Source: Cytobacillus eiseniae (lineage in GTDB: Bacteria > Bacillota > Bacilli > Bacillales > Cytobacillaceae). From it: 56,617 bases of DNA. Position 1 is the first letter of the stretch. Each line of letters opens with the position of its first letter. The position numbers and the translations under genes are program-made. Of the stretch, positions 33,271 to 41,988 are shown piece by piece. The stretch is from NCBI RefSeq assembly GCF_017874625.1, contig NZ_JAGIKZ010000025.1, positions 1-56,617 on the forward strand. The letters are read 5' to 3'. The notes below the pieces were generated by a model. The model did not search any database. It saw only the letters and a program-made list of their open reading frames with translations, and was not told the origin of the DNA.

Positions 33271-34068
33271 ATGCCTATCATAACGAAAATATCAATCCAG
33301 CAAAAAAAGACAGATCGCTATAATATCTTTTTAGATGAAAAATATGCTTTCAGTGTTGATGAAGATGTATTAATTAAGCATCAGCTTAAAAAGGGAATGG
33401 AGCTAGATGAGTTCCAGCTTTCAGAAATTGCCTATCAGGATGACATTCGAAAATCATATAATTTGGCCATCCAGTATTTGTCGAGGAGAATGCGGTCAGA
33501 AGCGGAAGTGCGAAAGCATTTGAAGGAAAAGGAAGTAGATGAACCGATTATTCAGGAAGTCGTTCATCGATTGCATCAATATCGCTTCTTAAATGACGAG
33601 GAATTTGCTATTGCTTTCGTAAGAACTCAAATGAACACGACCGATAAAGGGAAAGAACTGATTCACAGGGAGCTGCGTGAGAAGGGGATTCTAGAAAATA
33701 CGATTGATCGTGCATTACAAGAATACCCTTATGAGAAGGAACTAGAAACAGCGATTGCCCTTAGTGAGAAATTTGTTCAAAAAAACTCATGTGATTCCTC
33801 GAAAATAATGAAGCAAAAGCTAGAAATGATGCTTACACGAAAGGGTTACTCATTTGAAATGATCCAAGCGGCCATTGCTGAAGCGAATATGGAAAAAGCA
33901 GAGGATGAAGAAATGATGGCCTTGCGCACACAAACAGAAAAGGCCCATCGAAAATATGCAAATCTGCCCGAGTTTGAATATAAGCAAAAAATGAAACAAA
34001 CCCTTTATCGAAAAGGCTTTACACTTGAACAGATCGAATTGGTGTTGGAAGAGCTTGCAGAAAAGTAA
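33271..34068 (+). CDS. recX: Recombination regulator RecX
   Basis: A 265-residue all-helical RecX protein, which modulates RecA filaments in the cytoplasm. The N-terminal part (PIITKISIQQKKTDRYNI) and repeated three-helix modules (SRRMRSEAEVRKHL, about residues 71-84; RFLNDEEFAIAFV; LYRKGFTLEQI near the end) are family features. ATG 33271 is behind GGAGAGGTG; the longer frame has no site. Neighbours yfhF and yfhH match B. subtilis. No LexA box was seen upstream. Confidence 0.9.
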   Translation: MPIITKISIQQKKTDRYNIFLDEKYAFSVDEDVLIKHQLKKGMELDEFQLSEIAYQDDIRKSYNLAIQYLSRRMRSEAEVRKHLKEKEVDEPIIQEVVHRLHQYRFLNDEEFAIAFVRTQMNTTDKGKELIHRELREKGILENTIDRALQEYPYEKELETAIALSEKFVQKNSCDSSKIMKQKLEMMLTRKGYSFEMIQAAIAEANMEKAEDEEMMALRTQTEKAHRKYANLPEFEYKQKMKQTLYRKGFTLEQIELVLEELAEK

Positions 34069-34174
34069 TGGACGTTGTTTTAAAAAAGTTGTGCTTACTA
34101 ATGAGTAGCCGTTAAATCAGGAAAAGTGGCAATAAACTTGAGCCCAATTTCATTAAAATACGATCATTTAATGT

Positions 34175-34207
34175 AAAAAGCTGTCCATAAAATGAACAGC
34201 TTTTTTT
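34175..34207. terminator. Bidirectional terminator recX / SDR gene
   Basis: AAAAAGCTGT and ACAGCTTTTTTT arms around 11 nt. Confidence 0.8.
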
Positions 34208-34210
34208 ACG

Positions 34211-34882
34211 TTATTTAGATTCAATAATAATTTCATCCTTTGCGGTATTAGCGATAATCATTTCGGCAACGTCCGCAGGTGAGCGCAGGCGGGATTTATC
34301 CTGAATATGATCGTTATGATCCCAAAAAGGGGTATCCATTCCACCCATGTATACCGCTTTAATTTTTACATTCGTATGTTCATATTCCTTTTGAAGGCTT
34401 TCTGTCAATCCACGCACAGCAAATTTGGAGGCGACATAGCCAGCCTCATTTACTTTTCCTTTTAGTCCAGCTGTTGAAATGATATTCATCAAGAGTGCTT
34501 CCTCTTTTCCTTGTAGAACTGGAAGAAGTGCCTGTGACATGTAGATGGTGCCCAAGACGTTCGTATGAAGCATTTCCATAATTTCTGTAGCAGTCATTTT
34601 TTCGAAAGGACCGAAGTGACCGACTCCTGCGTTGTTGATTAATCCATAAAGATCAAATTGATTATGTGCCATCCTTACGAACGAGTGGACGGCTTCATCA
34701 TTAGTAATATCAAGTACAACGGAGTCAGCATATCCGCCTTTATCTTTTATTTGCGTTTCGATTTCTTTTAATTTTGATTCTGTTCTCCCGATTAAGAGCA
34801 GATGGTATCCTTTACTGCTATATTGTAATGCCAACTCTTTCCCTAAACCTGATCCAGCACCTGTAATAATGATTGTTTTCAT
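34211..34882 (-). CDS. SDR-family oxidoreductase
   Basis: A 223-residue classical short-chain dehydrogenase. TGAGSGLG (about residues 7-14) binds the nucleotide, INNAGVGHFG (about 78-87) is the structural NAG motif, and Ser (ISTAG) with YVASK (about 140-144) forms the catalytic set. ATG 34882 is preceded by AAGGAGAA; the longer frame includes that site. It is inserted between recX and yfhH relative to B. subtilis, as a lone gene. Substrate unknown. Confidence 0.85.
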   Translation of the reverse strand: MKTIIITGAGSGLGKELALQYSSKGYHLLLIGRTESKLKEIETQIKDKGGYADSVVLDITNDEAVHSFVRMAHNQFDLYGLINNAGVGHFGPFEKMTATEIMEMLHTNVLGTIYMSQALLPVLQGKEEALLMNIISTAGLKGKVNEAGYVASKFAVRGLTESLQKEYEHTNVKIKAVYMGGMDTPFWDHNDHIQDKSRLRSPADVAEMIIANTAKDEIIIESK

Positions 34883-35036
34883 TTGTTGTTGTTCTCCTTC
34901 TATCGTTTTATTCAAGGAAGAGAATCATGCTTTTCCCTTTTCTAAGCCTATATTATTCACTATACTTAATATGATGTTCAAATGCTATTATTAAAATATA
35001 AATGGATATACATACAGACAGGGATGGGTGGACACT

Positions 35037-35354
35037 ATGACACAGGTAAAAAGATATAGCTCAATGACACAATATGAGCTTCAGCAGGAGATCTCTAAAT
35101 TGAATGAAAAGGCGAGAAAAGCCGAACAAATGGGCATGGTGAATGAATTTGCGGTAATGGAAAGAAAAGTTGTGATGGCTAAGTCATATTTATTAAATCC
35201 AGATGATTATAAAGCTGGAGAAATTTATGAGATTGAAGGCGATCCAGGCTCCTATTTCAAAATTGATTACATGAATGGTGTCTTTGCCTGGGGCTATCGT
35301 TTAAATGGAGACAAAGCAGAAGAAGCATTGCCAATTTCATTATTGAAAAAGTAA
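35037..35354 (+). CDS. yfhH: YfhH, DUF1811 protein
   Basis: A 105-residue protein with an N-terminal helical hairpin (about 8-45, YSSMTQYELQQEISKL) and a C-terminal SH3-like part (about 55-100, GEIYEIEGDPGSYFKIDYMNGVFAWGYR). This is the YfhH/DUF1811 pattern. ATG 35037 is used; GTG 35028 is the alternative. Function unknown; syntenic with B. subtilis. Confidence 0.85.
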   Translation: MTQVKRYSSMTQYELQQEISKLNEKARKAEQMGMVNEFAVMERKVVMAKSYLLNPDDYKAGEIYEIEGDPGSYFKIDYMNGVFAWGYRLNGDKAEEALPISLLKK

Positions 35355-35356
35355 GA

Positions 35357-35382
35357 AGAAAGAGGACAAGCCTCTTTCTCCT
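35357..35382 (+). terminator. Possible yfhH terminator
   Basis: A 9-bp stem AGAAAGAGG with CCTCTTTCT directly after the stop, with a weak T-run. Confidence 0.5.
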
Positions 35383-35387
35383 TATTG

Positions 35388-35521
35388 CTTCAGTGCCTTA
35401 TCGCCTATCAAACTTTTCGATAAGTCAACACCGGTTCGTATCTCACCGTGTTTCCTTTATCTCGTTCGGAGCCCTTCCAGTTTGTACCGCGAAACCTTAG
35501 GCACTTTCGCTTTTCTAATTA
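35388..35521. repeat. Dispersed CTTCAGYGCC...GCTTTTCT element, copy B
   Basis: About 134 bp. It shares the blocks GTGTTTCCTTTATC, CCAGTTTGTAC and ACCTTAGGC with the copy at 36344-36498. It ends at the stop codon of the ypzG-like gene. Confidence 0.65.
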
Positions 35522-35662
35522 AGATCTTTTTCTTGTTTGTGCTTCTAAAATGATCAGGTTTTGTGATAATTGGGTTTCTCCATTCACTTGTGAGTGTGCA
35601 CGTTTCGGTCTAAAATTAGGTGCATTGAATTTTGTATGGAAGAAATTTTTTGGTTTTCCCAT
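35519..35662 (-). CDS. YpzG-family small protein
   Basis: A 47-residue protein. ATG 35662 is 7 nt from AGGAGG; an ATG three bases earlier is too close. The block RPKRAHSQVNGETQLSQNLI is the YpzG family signature. Next to sspK, so probably a spore-related small protein. The right end of a dispersed repeat touches its stop codon. Confidence 0.78.
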   Translation of the reverse strand: MGKPKNFFHTKFNAPNFRPKRAHSQVNGETQLSQNLIILEAQTRKRS

Positions 35663-35702
35663 CATCAAACCTCCTAGTCATTTTTATGCAGATTGGCTTT
35701 TT

Positions 35703-35873
35703 TTAGAAGTCGGGTGTATCACTATCACGGTTAGTCGATGCCCGCATTCTTTCTTGTGGGTGTGTATTGATGGTCCCATCTGCTCTTTTTGAAGCGTATT
35801 CTGCTTTGGCTCTAGGCTCGCCTTCAAATTTATTATTATTTTGGTTCGGGAAGTTTTTAACTTTGTTACGCAT
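35703..35873 (-). CDS. sspK: Small acid-soluble spore protein K
   Basis: A 56-residue hydrophilic protein starting at ATG 35873 behind AGGAGG. It reads [19 protein letters not shown], with [21 protein letters not shown] following. This is the SspK pattern. It would be made in the forespore late in sporulation; I could not identify a convincing sigma-G promoter. Its place beside yfhH and yfhJ matches B. subtilis. Confidence 0.9.
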   Translation of the reverse strand: MRNKVKNFPNQNNNKFEGEPRAKAEYASKRADGTINTHPQERMRASTNRDSDTPDF

Positions 35874-36001
35874 GGCTATTCCTCCTGACCCTTAATAAAA
35901 CCGTGAAAAGCAAACAATTGAAGAATGCTGGTCACGTAATTATAGTATTGGTTTCTTTACGAAAGGTATGATGGTTAGTTATTGGTAATGGGGGTGAAGA
36001 A

Positions 36002-36271
36002 ATGAATGAATACCAAAAGCGATTATTCGAGCGCTTGTTAGAGATTAATGATCAATTATCAGCAAATCAAGCTCAGACATGGGTAGAGCTTCTTTGGGAA
36101 GATTTTGAGGCGACTTATGCAAAAGCAGGCAGGGAATACAAAGGCAATGAAATGACAGTGAAGGTTGTCAGTCAATGGATTGAATATTATGGCGATAAGC
36201 TCCATGAATTTGTTGCCCATAACCCGAAATACAAGCATTTGCTTGAAGATGATATGAATAAATGGCATTAA
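36002..36271 (+). CDS. yfhJ: YfhJ (WVELL) protein
   Basis: An 89-residue soluble helical protein carrying the defining WVELLWEDFE motif (about residues 26-35). ATG 36002 follows GGGGGTGAAG. Divergent from sspK, as in B. subtilis. Function unknown. Confidence 0.88.
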   Translation: MNEYQKRLFERLLEINDQLSANQAQTWVELLWEDFEATYAKAGREYKGNEMTVKVVSQWIEYYGDKLHEFVAHNPKYKHLLEDDMNKWH

Positions 36272-36273
36272 TA

Positions 36274-36310
36274 CAGGCTGTCTCACTATTTGAGGCAGCC
36301 TGAATATTTT
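36274..36310 (+). terminator. yfhJ terminator
   Basis: A 12-bp stem (one G-U) CAGGCTGTCTCA with TGAGGCAGCCTG, then AATATTTT. Confidence 0.65.
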
Positions 36311-36343
36311 AAAAGATAAGAAAGCTTGTGAGAGAGAGAATTG

Positions 36344-36498
36344 TCTAGCTCAAGCATCTAACGCCTATCGAACTGCAGGTCACCTTTGCAACGATTGCGT
36401 CAAACGGGGTTTGCTCACACTCACTGTGTTTCCTTTATCGCTATCATTGTCCATTCCAGTTTGTACGGCCGAGACCTTAGGCGCTTACGCTTTTCTTA
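36344..36498. repeat. Dispersed CTAGCTC...GCTTTTCTTA element, copy C
   Basis: About 155 bp. It begins TGTCTAGCTCAAGCATC and ends GGCGCTTACGCTTTTCTTA. The final TTA is the stop codon of yfhP. It shares GCAACGATTGCG with the diverged copy at 54624. Confidence 0.7.
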
Positions 36499-37476
36499 AT
36501 TCGGAATAATTTCAAGCTTTTTCCTTAGCTTTTCCTCACTGAAAATCCACCCAGTATAGGATGTAATTATGTTAAACTGAGGATCAAGTTGAACGACGGC
36601 AACAAATGGGTAATAGTCATTGCTGCGATAACGAAGATCAATGAAGCGTACTTCATAATACTCATCATACTCATCAATTTCCCAGCGGTATACAGGTGAA
36701 AAGGATAAGAAGGCAGATAAGTTTTTATCTTTTTTCGCTGCATTGAGTACAGGTGTTTCTGGAACGGGTACACGATTGAATTGATCCAGAATTTGCACTT
36801 GATTGTTTTCTGCTCGACCAACGAAAAATTGATGTTTGTTCATGACGGCAATTCGCCATTGGCTAAATTTCATTGTAGGAGCGATAATAATTTCAGTTGC
36901 ATCAGGAATCATCGTTTTAATTTCCTTATATACTTTGTGCCGTGCACGGAATCGCAGGAAATAATAGGCGATTAATAAACCGTATATATAAATAAATGTA
37001 TAGCCAGGGTTTGCACCAAAGGCCCAAATAATGAGACCGATAATATGAATCCCAAATATGTAGGGATCAAACGTGTTAATGACTCCTAGAGCTACCCATT
37101 TTGATGAGAAGGGCCTTAATGCTTGGGTTCCATACGCATTGAAAATATCGACAAATACATGAAGGAAAACAGCTAAAAAAGTCCAAAGCCATAAATGGAG
37201 CAAATTAGTTTCAGGAAAAAAAGGATAAATAAGAGCGGTCAATGCAATTGGCCATAATAGAACAGCCGGAATTGAATGGGTAATTCCGCGATGATTGCGT
37301 ATATATACAGCATTATTTTTTAATTTTAAAATGGTATCGATATCAGGGATTTGTGAGCCAACAACGACTCCTATCATGACGCTTGTTGTAGCTGCTGAAC
37401 TTTCAGCAACGACTGGATCAAGGGTAGAAATGCCTGCAAGTGCGAGGCCCATAACGATATGAGTACCTGTATCCAA
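36496..37476 (-). CDS. yfhP: YfhP membrane metal-dependent hydrolase
   Basis: A 326-residue YdjM/LexA-binding-like family membrane protein. HIVMGLALAG (near residue 6), then PDIDTILKLK and NHRGITHSIP (about residues 45-72), give the conserved His/Asp metal-binding set, and about four membrane segments follow. The C-terminal 120 residues are soluble. The TTG start at 37476 is 9 nt from AAAGGAGG. B. subtilis YfhP has been linked to regulation of the neighbouring genes. Its stop is provided by the end of a dispersed repeat. Divergent from mutY. Confidence 0.88.
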   Translation of the reverse strand: MDTGTHIVMGLALAGISTLDPVVAESSAATTSVMIGVVVGSQIPDIDTILKLKNNAVYIRNHRGITHSIPAVLLWPIALTALIYPFFPETNLLHLWLWTFLAVFLHVFVDIFNAYGTQALRPFSSKWVALGVINTFDPYIFGIHIIGLIIWAFGANPGYTFIYIYGLLIAYYFLRFRARHKVYKEIKTMIPDATEIIIAPTMKFSQWRIAVMNKHQFFVGRAENNQVQILDQFNRVPVPETPVLNAAKKDKNLSAFLSFSPVYRWEIDEYDEYYEVRFIDLRYRSNDYYPFVAVVQLDPQFNIITSYTGWIFSEEKLRKKLEIIPN

Positions 37477-37666
37477 AGGGAAAAACCTCCTTTATTTAGG
37501 TAGTGAACAAATAGATCCCTTACTATAATATTATCCTTATTTCACATGTTACACTAGTGAAAAATAGGGGAATTTTTGAGACAAAAGGGCAAAGAAAATC
37601 CTGTCATAAATTTTCCCAATTTATGAGGTGATTATCCAAACGAAAAAGCAATATGGAGGAAATACC

Positions 37667-38776
37667 GTGAAGAAAGCGCAAGTAAAACAATTAGAAAACA
37701 TCGATATTGATAAATTTCAACAAGATTTAATTAGCTGGTTTGAGGCAGAGCAGAGAGAGTTGCCGTGGAGAAAGGACAAGGATCCGTATAAAATATGGGT
37801 ATCAGAAATCATGCTGCAGCAAACCCGAGTGGATACTGTGATTCCATATTTTCAAGGATTTATTGAGCAATTTCCAACGATAGAAGCTTTATCAAATGCG
37901 GAGGAAGAACGAGTACTAAAGGCATGGGAAGGACTTGGATACTACTCTAGGGTACGAAATCTTCAATCAGCTGTCAAAGAAGTGTATGAGAATTACGATG
38001 GGAAAGTACCGGCAGACCCACAAGAGATTTCTTCTTTAAAAGGGGTAGGCCCATATACAGCTGGTGCGATTCTCAGTATTGCATATGGCATTCCAGAACC
38101 AGCAGTTGATGGAAATGTGATGAGGGTTTTATCAAGAATATTATCGATATGGGACGATATTGCGAAAGCTTCATCAAGAAAAGTATTTGAAGCGGCAGTT
38201 AGAGCTTTAATTTCTCATGATAATCCTTCGTATTTTAATCAGGCGTTAATGGAGCTAGGGGCTTTAATTTGTACACCTACCTCACCAAGCTGCTTACTAT
38301 GCCCAGTCCAAGAGCATTGCGATGCCTTCCGTGAAGGTACGCAGAATGAGTTGCCTGTCAAAACGAGGAAGAAAAAACATCGTCATGTGCAAATTGTCGC
38401 AGCTGTTCTACAGAATGCGGAAGGGAAATTTCTTATTCATAAAAGACCGGATAAAGGCCTTTTAGCCAATCTTTGGGAATTTCCGAATACAGAAGTCATT
38501 CAAGCATTTATTAATGAAAAGGACCAATTAAATGAAATGGTCAAAGATGCATATGAAGCAGAGATTCAAATAGGAGAAATGATCGGGCAAATTGAGCATG
38601 TTTTCTCACATTTGACGTGGAATATTAATGCATATCAAGGGCAGGTTCGATCGATTGCAAAGGAATCAGCAGAAGTAAAATTAGTAACAGCCGAAGAAAT
38701 GAAGGCATATACCTTTTCTGTATCACACCAGAAGATTTTTCAGCAATTTATTCAACATATAGAAAAAGAGGGCTAA
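37667..38776 (+). CDS. mutY: A/G-specific adenine glycosylase MutY
   Basis: A 369-residue base-excision enzyme that removes adenine opposite 8-oxoguanine. Catalytic Glu47 is in SEIMLQQT. The HhH is [11 protein letters not shown] (124-134), with catalytic Asp148 in VDGNV. The [4Fe-4S] cysteines are C202, C209, C212 and C218. A C-terminal NUDIX-like 8-oxoG recognition domain covers about 240-365. GTG 37667 is 6 nt from GGAGGA; ATG 37628 has no site. Between yfhP and yfhS, as in B. subtilis. Confidence 0.95.
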   Translation: MKKAQVKQLENIDIDKFQQDLISWFEAEQRELPWRKDKDPYKIWVSEIMLQQTRVDTVIPYFQGFIEQFPTIEALSNAEEERVLKAWEGLGYYSRVRNLQSAVKEVYENYDGKVPADPQEISSLKGVGPYTAGAILSIAYGIPEPAVDGNVMRVLSRILSIWDDIAKASSRKVFEAAVRALISHDNPSYFNQALMELGALICTPTSPSCLLCPVQEHCDAFREGTQNELPVKTRKKKHRHVQIVAAVLQNAEGKFLIHKRPDKGLLANLWEFPNTEVIQAFINEKDQLNEMVKDAYEAEIQIGEMIGQIEHVFSHLTWNINAYQGQVRSIAKESAEVKLVTAEEMKAYTFSVSHQKIFQQFIQHIEKEG

Positions 38777-38811
38777 TCATTCACGACCGCCCCTTTTTTA
38801 AATGGGTGTAG

Positions 38812-38997
38812 CTAAAGTTTTTTTAGCCCTCCGCGATTTTGAATTTCTTCGATGATTTCCCTTTGGATTGTTTGACCTTCTGTATTCAAATAGGGGACAA
38901 TCTGTTGGAAAGAGTGATGGAAAAAGGCAAGCTCGTCATTCGCCCAATCTGTTTTCGCCATCATTGATAATTCGGTCATATCGCGCCCGTTATACAT
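38812..38997 (-). CDS. Small protein in the yfhS position
   Basis: A 61-residue soluble protein (MYNGRDMTELSMMAKTDW start). ATG 38997 is about 8 nt from AAAGGAAG; the two upstream ATGs sit in or before the site. It lies between mutY and fabL, where B. subtilis has yfhS, a sporulation-linked gene, but I identify it by position more than sequence. Confidence 0.7.
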   Translation of the reverse strand: MYNGRDMTELSMMAKTDWANDELAFFHHSFQQIVPYLNTEGQTIQREIIEEIQNRGGLKKL

Positions 38998-39151
38998 GTT
39001 CATCTTCCTTTCATAATTCAGATGGAGAGGATTCATTCAAGTCTTCTATATGGTTTGTTCTAGTTTGCTTCATATACATCGAAAAGCTAAAATAAAAAAA
39101 TAATAGATGCGTTCAATCCGTTGATTCGCTGAAAAGGAAAGGGTTTTTTAA

Positions 39152-39901
<750 letters not shown>

Positions 39902-39976
39902 GCCCAGAAAAAATTTTATTAGATGAGGATATTTCCTCCACGCTTGGATAAATTAATATGCGTGGAGGTGATAACG

Positions 39977-40168
39977 ATGGCAAAACAACCAAATCAATCA
40001 AAAGCTGGTACGAATATTCAACAAGTGAGACAACAAAATGCACAATCTGCGGGACAAGGCCAATTTGGTACAGAATTTGCTAGTGAAACAAATGCACAAG
40101 AAGTAAGACAACAAAATCAACAAGCAGAAGCCCGCAAAGGGAAAAACTCTGGTAACTTCAATCAATAA
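39977..40168 (+). CDS. sspE: Gamma-type small acid-soluble spore protein SspE
   Basis: A 63-residue Gln/Asn-rich storage protein of the spore core, degraded on germination. Two copies of a repeat (NIQQVRQQNAQSA; NAQEVRQQNQQAE) flank the GPR protease site GQFGTEFASET. ATG 39977 follows GGAGGTG. Expressed in the forespore in known systems. Confidence 0.95.
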   Translation: MAKQPNQSKAGTNIQQVRQQNAQSAGQGQFGTEFASETNAQEVRQQNQQAEARKGKNSGNFNQ

Positions 40169-40175
40169 TTTTTGG

Positions 40176-40217
40176 AAAAGGCGCTCTTCAATCGGAAGGG
40201 TGCCTTTTCGCTTTTTT
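40176..40217 (+). terminator. sspE terminator
   Basis: AAAAGGCGCTCTTC pairs with GGAAGGGTGCCTTTT, with a T-run beginning at 40212. Confidence 0.8.
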
Positions 40218-40338
40218 GTAAACTTGCATAAAGCCGAATAAAATAATCACAAGCTGCTGAAATAAAGCTCAGTCATGCTTTTTTTTAAGGCTTAGTTCTA
40301 TAAGATTGTTTTTTTAAATCAAATGTTAGAATGAATGG

Positions 40339-40494
40339 TTTACCAAATAGATCGGTTGATTGGAGCGGAAGGTAGCGAGACTCCTGCGGGATGCGTAGGA
40401 CAGCTGAGACCCCACAGGAGCGTGAGCACGAGGAGGCTCAGCGCCTACCCCGCGGAAAGGGAGCAACCTGGAGTGGAAATCAACCTTTACCAAA
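40339..40494. mobile_element. 138-bp structured Bacillaceae repeat with 9-bp direct repeats
   Basis: The core (40354-40485) begins GGTTGATTGGAGCGGAAGG and ends GGAGTGGAAATCAACC, with GGTTGATT and AATCAACC as terminal inverted repeats. It has GC-rich internal hairpins, unlike its AT-rich surroundings. TTTACCAAA occurs on both sides (40339-40347 and 40486-40494). This is a familiar non-coding repeat of many Bacillus genomes; no protein is encoded. Confidence 0.75.
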
Positions 40495-40760
40495 ATTATG
40501 TGTAAAATAGCTACAAAGTTTGCGAAAACATCCTTTTAAAAAGATAAAATAGTATATCTTTTGAGATAGAGAACTGTCTAGCTCCAGCGCCTATGCTTTT
40601 CCTATGTTTAGATTACCGAAAGAAGAGAAATAACTAGTATAGATAAGGGTGGCTCTCCATTCGACAAAACTTCCTTTTCCTCAACATAACTAGTCAAAGG
40701 ATAGTAAAGAGTGAAGAACGAATACATACAATTGAAAAATAAATGGGACGGTGACAAACA
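40495..40760. other. Gap upstream of ygaB
   Basis: It contains a fragment of the dispersed CTAGCTCCAGCGCC...GCTTTTCCT element (40575-40603) and otherwise AT-rich sequence; no promoter was assigned. Confidence 0.5.
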
Positions 40761-41012
40761 ATGAAAAGCTTTGACCATTTAGTAACAGAACAAATGCAAA
40801 CGATGGAGAAACTTTTGTATTTACAAGGTGAGCTTGAGCGGTGCGAGGAAATTGAAGAGCAGTTAAAAATGCTGCAGCAGGAAACAGAGCTAGAAAGTTT
40901 ACAAATGGAAATTGCCAATAAGAAGAATGAATTAAGAGAAATTCACAAAATATTTGAGAGTCAAACAGAGGAAGTCATTCGTTCCTATCAGGAGGTAAAT
41001 GTTTCTGTATAG
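40761..41012 (+). CDS. ygaB: YgaB-family coiled-coil protein
   Basis: An 83-residue acidic, almost entirely helical protein (about residues 10-75 as coiled coil, ELERCEEIEEQLKMLQQE). It lies between sspE and ntdP as B. subtilis ygaB does. ATG 40761. Function unknown. Confidence 0.8.
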   Translation: MKSFDHLVTEQMQTMEKLLYLQGELERCEEIEEQLKMLQQETELESLQMEIANKKNELREIHKIFESQTEEVIRSYQEVNVSV

Positions 41013-41044
41013 AATACATATGTTAATCATTCCTGCAATTTTTT

Positions 41045-41081
41045 CAAAGAGCCATTGATGTTTTCAATGGCTCTTTGTTTT
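41045..41081 (+). terminator. ygaB terminator
   Basis: A 14-bp perfect stem CAAAGAGCCATTGA with TCAATGGCTCTTTG, then T-rich sequence. Confidence 0.85.
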
Positions 41082-41197
41082 AAATTCTGCCTATAACCGT
41101 TATAATAGATAGAAAAAGGATTCGTACTTTGTAGCCTTTAGTTGAATTAGGGAAATATTTTGTTTTTTGAAATTCGTATAGCAACTAGATGAACTAG

Positions 41198-41325
41198 GCG
41201 ATGTCTAGCTTCAGCGCCTAAGGGATCCAAGTCATAGCTAATCCGTCGAAAGGTTAAGGACAACCTTTCTGCTGGCTTATCTTATGTTTGGCGCCCTTGG
41301 GTGAGGTGCTTTGCGCATTTCTAGC
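41198..41325. repeat. Dispersed CTAGCTTCAGCGCCTA element, copy upstream of ntdP
   Basis: About 128 bp. It begins TGTCTAGCTTCAGCGCC and ends GCGCATTTCTAGCTA, with CTAGCT at both ends and an internal AAGGTT/AACCTT hairpin. It ends about 40 bp before the ntdP start, so it may carry or modify the promoter. Confidence 0.6.
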
Positions 41326-41365
41326 TAGGGTTCAAAGCCCGGGTATATGAAAGTAGGGGAGAAGA

Positions 41366-41899
41366 ATGGCCGTACCCATAGAAGGAGAACCAATACAAAT
41401 TCATAGCTATAAGCATAATGGGCACATCCATCGCGTCTGGGATGAAACAACCATATTAAAAGGAACACAAAATCTAGTAATAGGTGGAAATGATCGGACG
41501 ATTGTAACTGAATCAGATGGAAGAACCTGGGTGACAAGGGAACCAGCCATTTGTTATTTTCATTCACAATACTGGTTCAATGTGATCGGCATGATCCGTG
41601 AAGATGGCATTTATTATTATTGCAATCTTAGCTCACCATTTATTTTTGATGGAGAGGCCGTCAAGTATATTGATTATGATCTTGATATTAAAGTGTTTCC
41701 AGACATGACATTTAACTTGCTAGACGAGGATGAGTATGAACGGCATCGTCAAGAGATGAATTACCCTGAGCCGATTGATCGGATTCTTAAATCCAATGTG
41801 GATCAATTAATTCACTGGATCCGTCAAAGAAAAGGTCCATTTGCACCAGATTTTATTGATATGTGGTATGAAAGGTATTTAACTTACAGACGCTATTAA
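41366..41899 (+). CDS. ntdP: Nucleoside tri-/diphosphatase NtdP (YgaC, DUF402)
   Basis: A 177-residue DUF402-family phosphatase that hydrolyses nucleoside tri- and diphosphates. The beta-barrel core shows [20 protein letters not shown] and [15 protein letters not shown], including the acidic metal-binding residues, with basic helices at the C-terminus. ATG 41366 follows GGGGAGAAG. Between ygaB and ygaD, as in B. subtilis. Confidence 0.9.
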   Translation: MAVPIEGEPIQIHSYKHNGHIHRVWDETTILKGTQNLVIGGNDRTIVTESDGRTWVTREPAICYFHSQYWFNVIGMIREDGIYYYCNLSSPFIFDGEAVKYIDYDLDIKVFPDMTFNLLDEDEYERHRQEMNYPEPIDRILKSNVDQLIHWIRQRKGPFAPDFIDMWYERYLTYRRY

Positions 41900-41988
41900 A
41901 AAGGAAATGAATGCAGACATAATGCCTGTTGAGCTTACTATCAACAGGTTTTTATGTGGGGAGAGATAAAGGCAAGAGGAGGAAAAAG

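Noticed and set aside
35550..35792. 80-residue plus-strand frame
   Set aside because: Antisense to the ypzG-like and sspK genes, which both have good starts and family signatures.
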